Below are positions 63,901-64,000 of a stretch of DNA of 64,000 nt, piece after piece (within the stretch, counting starts at the first letter, position 1; each line of letters begins with the position of its first letter). Source of the DNA: Pinisolibacter aquiterrae (GTDB lineage: Bacteria > Pseudomonadota > Alphaproteobacteria > Rhizobiales > Ancalomicrobiaceae); contig NZ_JAFNIH010000042.1 in assembly GCF_019160155.1 (NCBI RefSeq), forward strand, positions 92,847 through 156,846, written 5' to 3'. A model generated the notes under the pieces. It was not told the origin of the DNA and did no database searches. It saw only the letters and a list, made by a program, of their open reading frames with translations. The position numbers and the translations under genes are program-made.

Positions 63901-64000
63901 GGCGTCTGCCCTCCGTAAGGCGCCAACACGAGATCACGATTGACGATGACCCGGACCGGGAACCCCGGCCGGATCGTCAGGGTCGGCTGGATGTTGAGTT
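63897..64000 (-). CDS. trbI: TrbI (VirB10-like) C-terminus, runs off the right edge
   Basis: The visible 34 codons read NIQPTLTIRPGFPVRVIVNR, then DLVLAPYGGQTP, the conserved end of TrbI/VirB10 proteins. TrbI spans the envelope as part of the mating-pair type IV secretion channel. Its presence shows that the element can, or could, conjugate. The rest lies beyond the window. Confidence 0.85.
   Translation of the reverse strand, partial: LNIQPTLTIRPGFPVRVIVNRDLVLAPYGGQTP

Noticed and set aside
63557..63918. Plus-strand frames opposite the DUF2274 gene
   Set aside because: The minus-strand DUF2274 and trbI reading is supported by family pattern and ATGA coupling.
1..64000. CRISPR arrays, rRNA genes, intact insertion sequences
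   Set aside because: I looked for regular spaced repeats, rRNA signatures and transposase motifs and saw none.

Overview
The window is high-GC DNA from an alphaproteobacterium, most likely Hyphomicrobiales (Rhizobiales). Evidence: an NDUFS6-like zinc finger protein, a DUF3126 protein, a PAS_5 gene next to a tandem-PilZ gene, an Omp25/31-type porin, a full CtrA-type site (TTAA-N7-TTAA), and the gene order folE, NifU-like, parE, alarmone hydrolase, yidD, thrS, hisI. No genus is assigned.

Positions 1-41789 read as ordinary chromosome. Housekeeping genes (folE, parE, yidD, thrS, hisI, cysE, gpt, sfsA, map, tRNA-Leu) are mixed with a motility and c-di-GMP neighbourhood (PAS_5, tandem PilZ, soluble CZB chemoreceptor, 12.2-16.5 kb), transport and lipid genes (MsbA-like ABC exporter, LrgAB, MHS-family permease, GT39, patatin) and less usual items: a MESH1-like small alarmone hydrolase, an orphan PhnM-like amidohydrolase and a CarF/TMEM189-like desaturase.

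At 41774 the chromosomal radC gene stops making sense inside its JAMM motif (HNHP then T-W-A-F-stop). A P4-type tyrosine integrase follows at 41966. The right edge holds the 3' end of trbI and the DUF2274 gene that usually follows it, so 41.77 kb to beyond 64 kb is read as part of an integrative conjugative element inserted in radC. It carries a hipBA toxin-antitoxin pair with an array of five operator-like repeats.

The most interesting part is the cargo at 46.9-61.0 kb. A DUF3313 lipoprotein, an OmpR-family response regulator with its histidine kinase, an RND adaptor and pump, and a MipA/OmpV outer-membrane protein flank a six-gene, mostly overlapping operon: thermostable-hemolysin-family protein (GNAT-like by my reading), AMP-dependent acyl ligase, heme-oxygenase-like diiron protein, short-chain dehydrogenase, exported helical protein, methyltransferase. 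A 15-bp box, G[TC]AATG[CT]TNNNGCAA, lies upstream of all five transcription units (47846, 50075, 50110, 54671, 56096), in the orientation of the gene it precedes. It has two half-sites 11 bp apart, as expected for an OmpR-family regulator. I infer one regulon in which the two-component system controls synthesis of a modified acyl product and its export or envelope handling. The product is unknown. A frameshifted C-terminal kinase fragment lies directly downstream of the operon.
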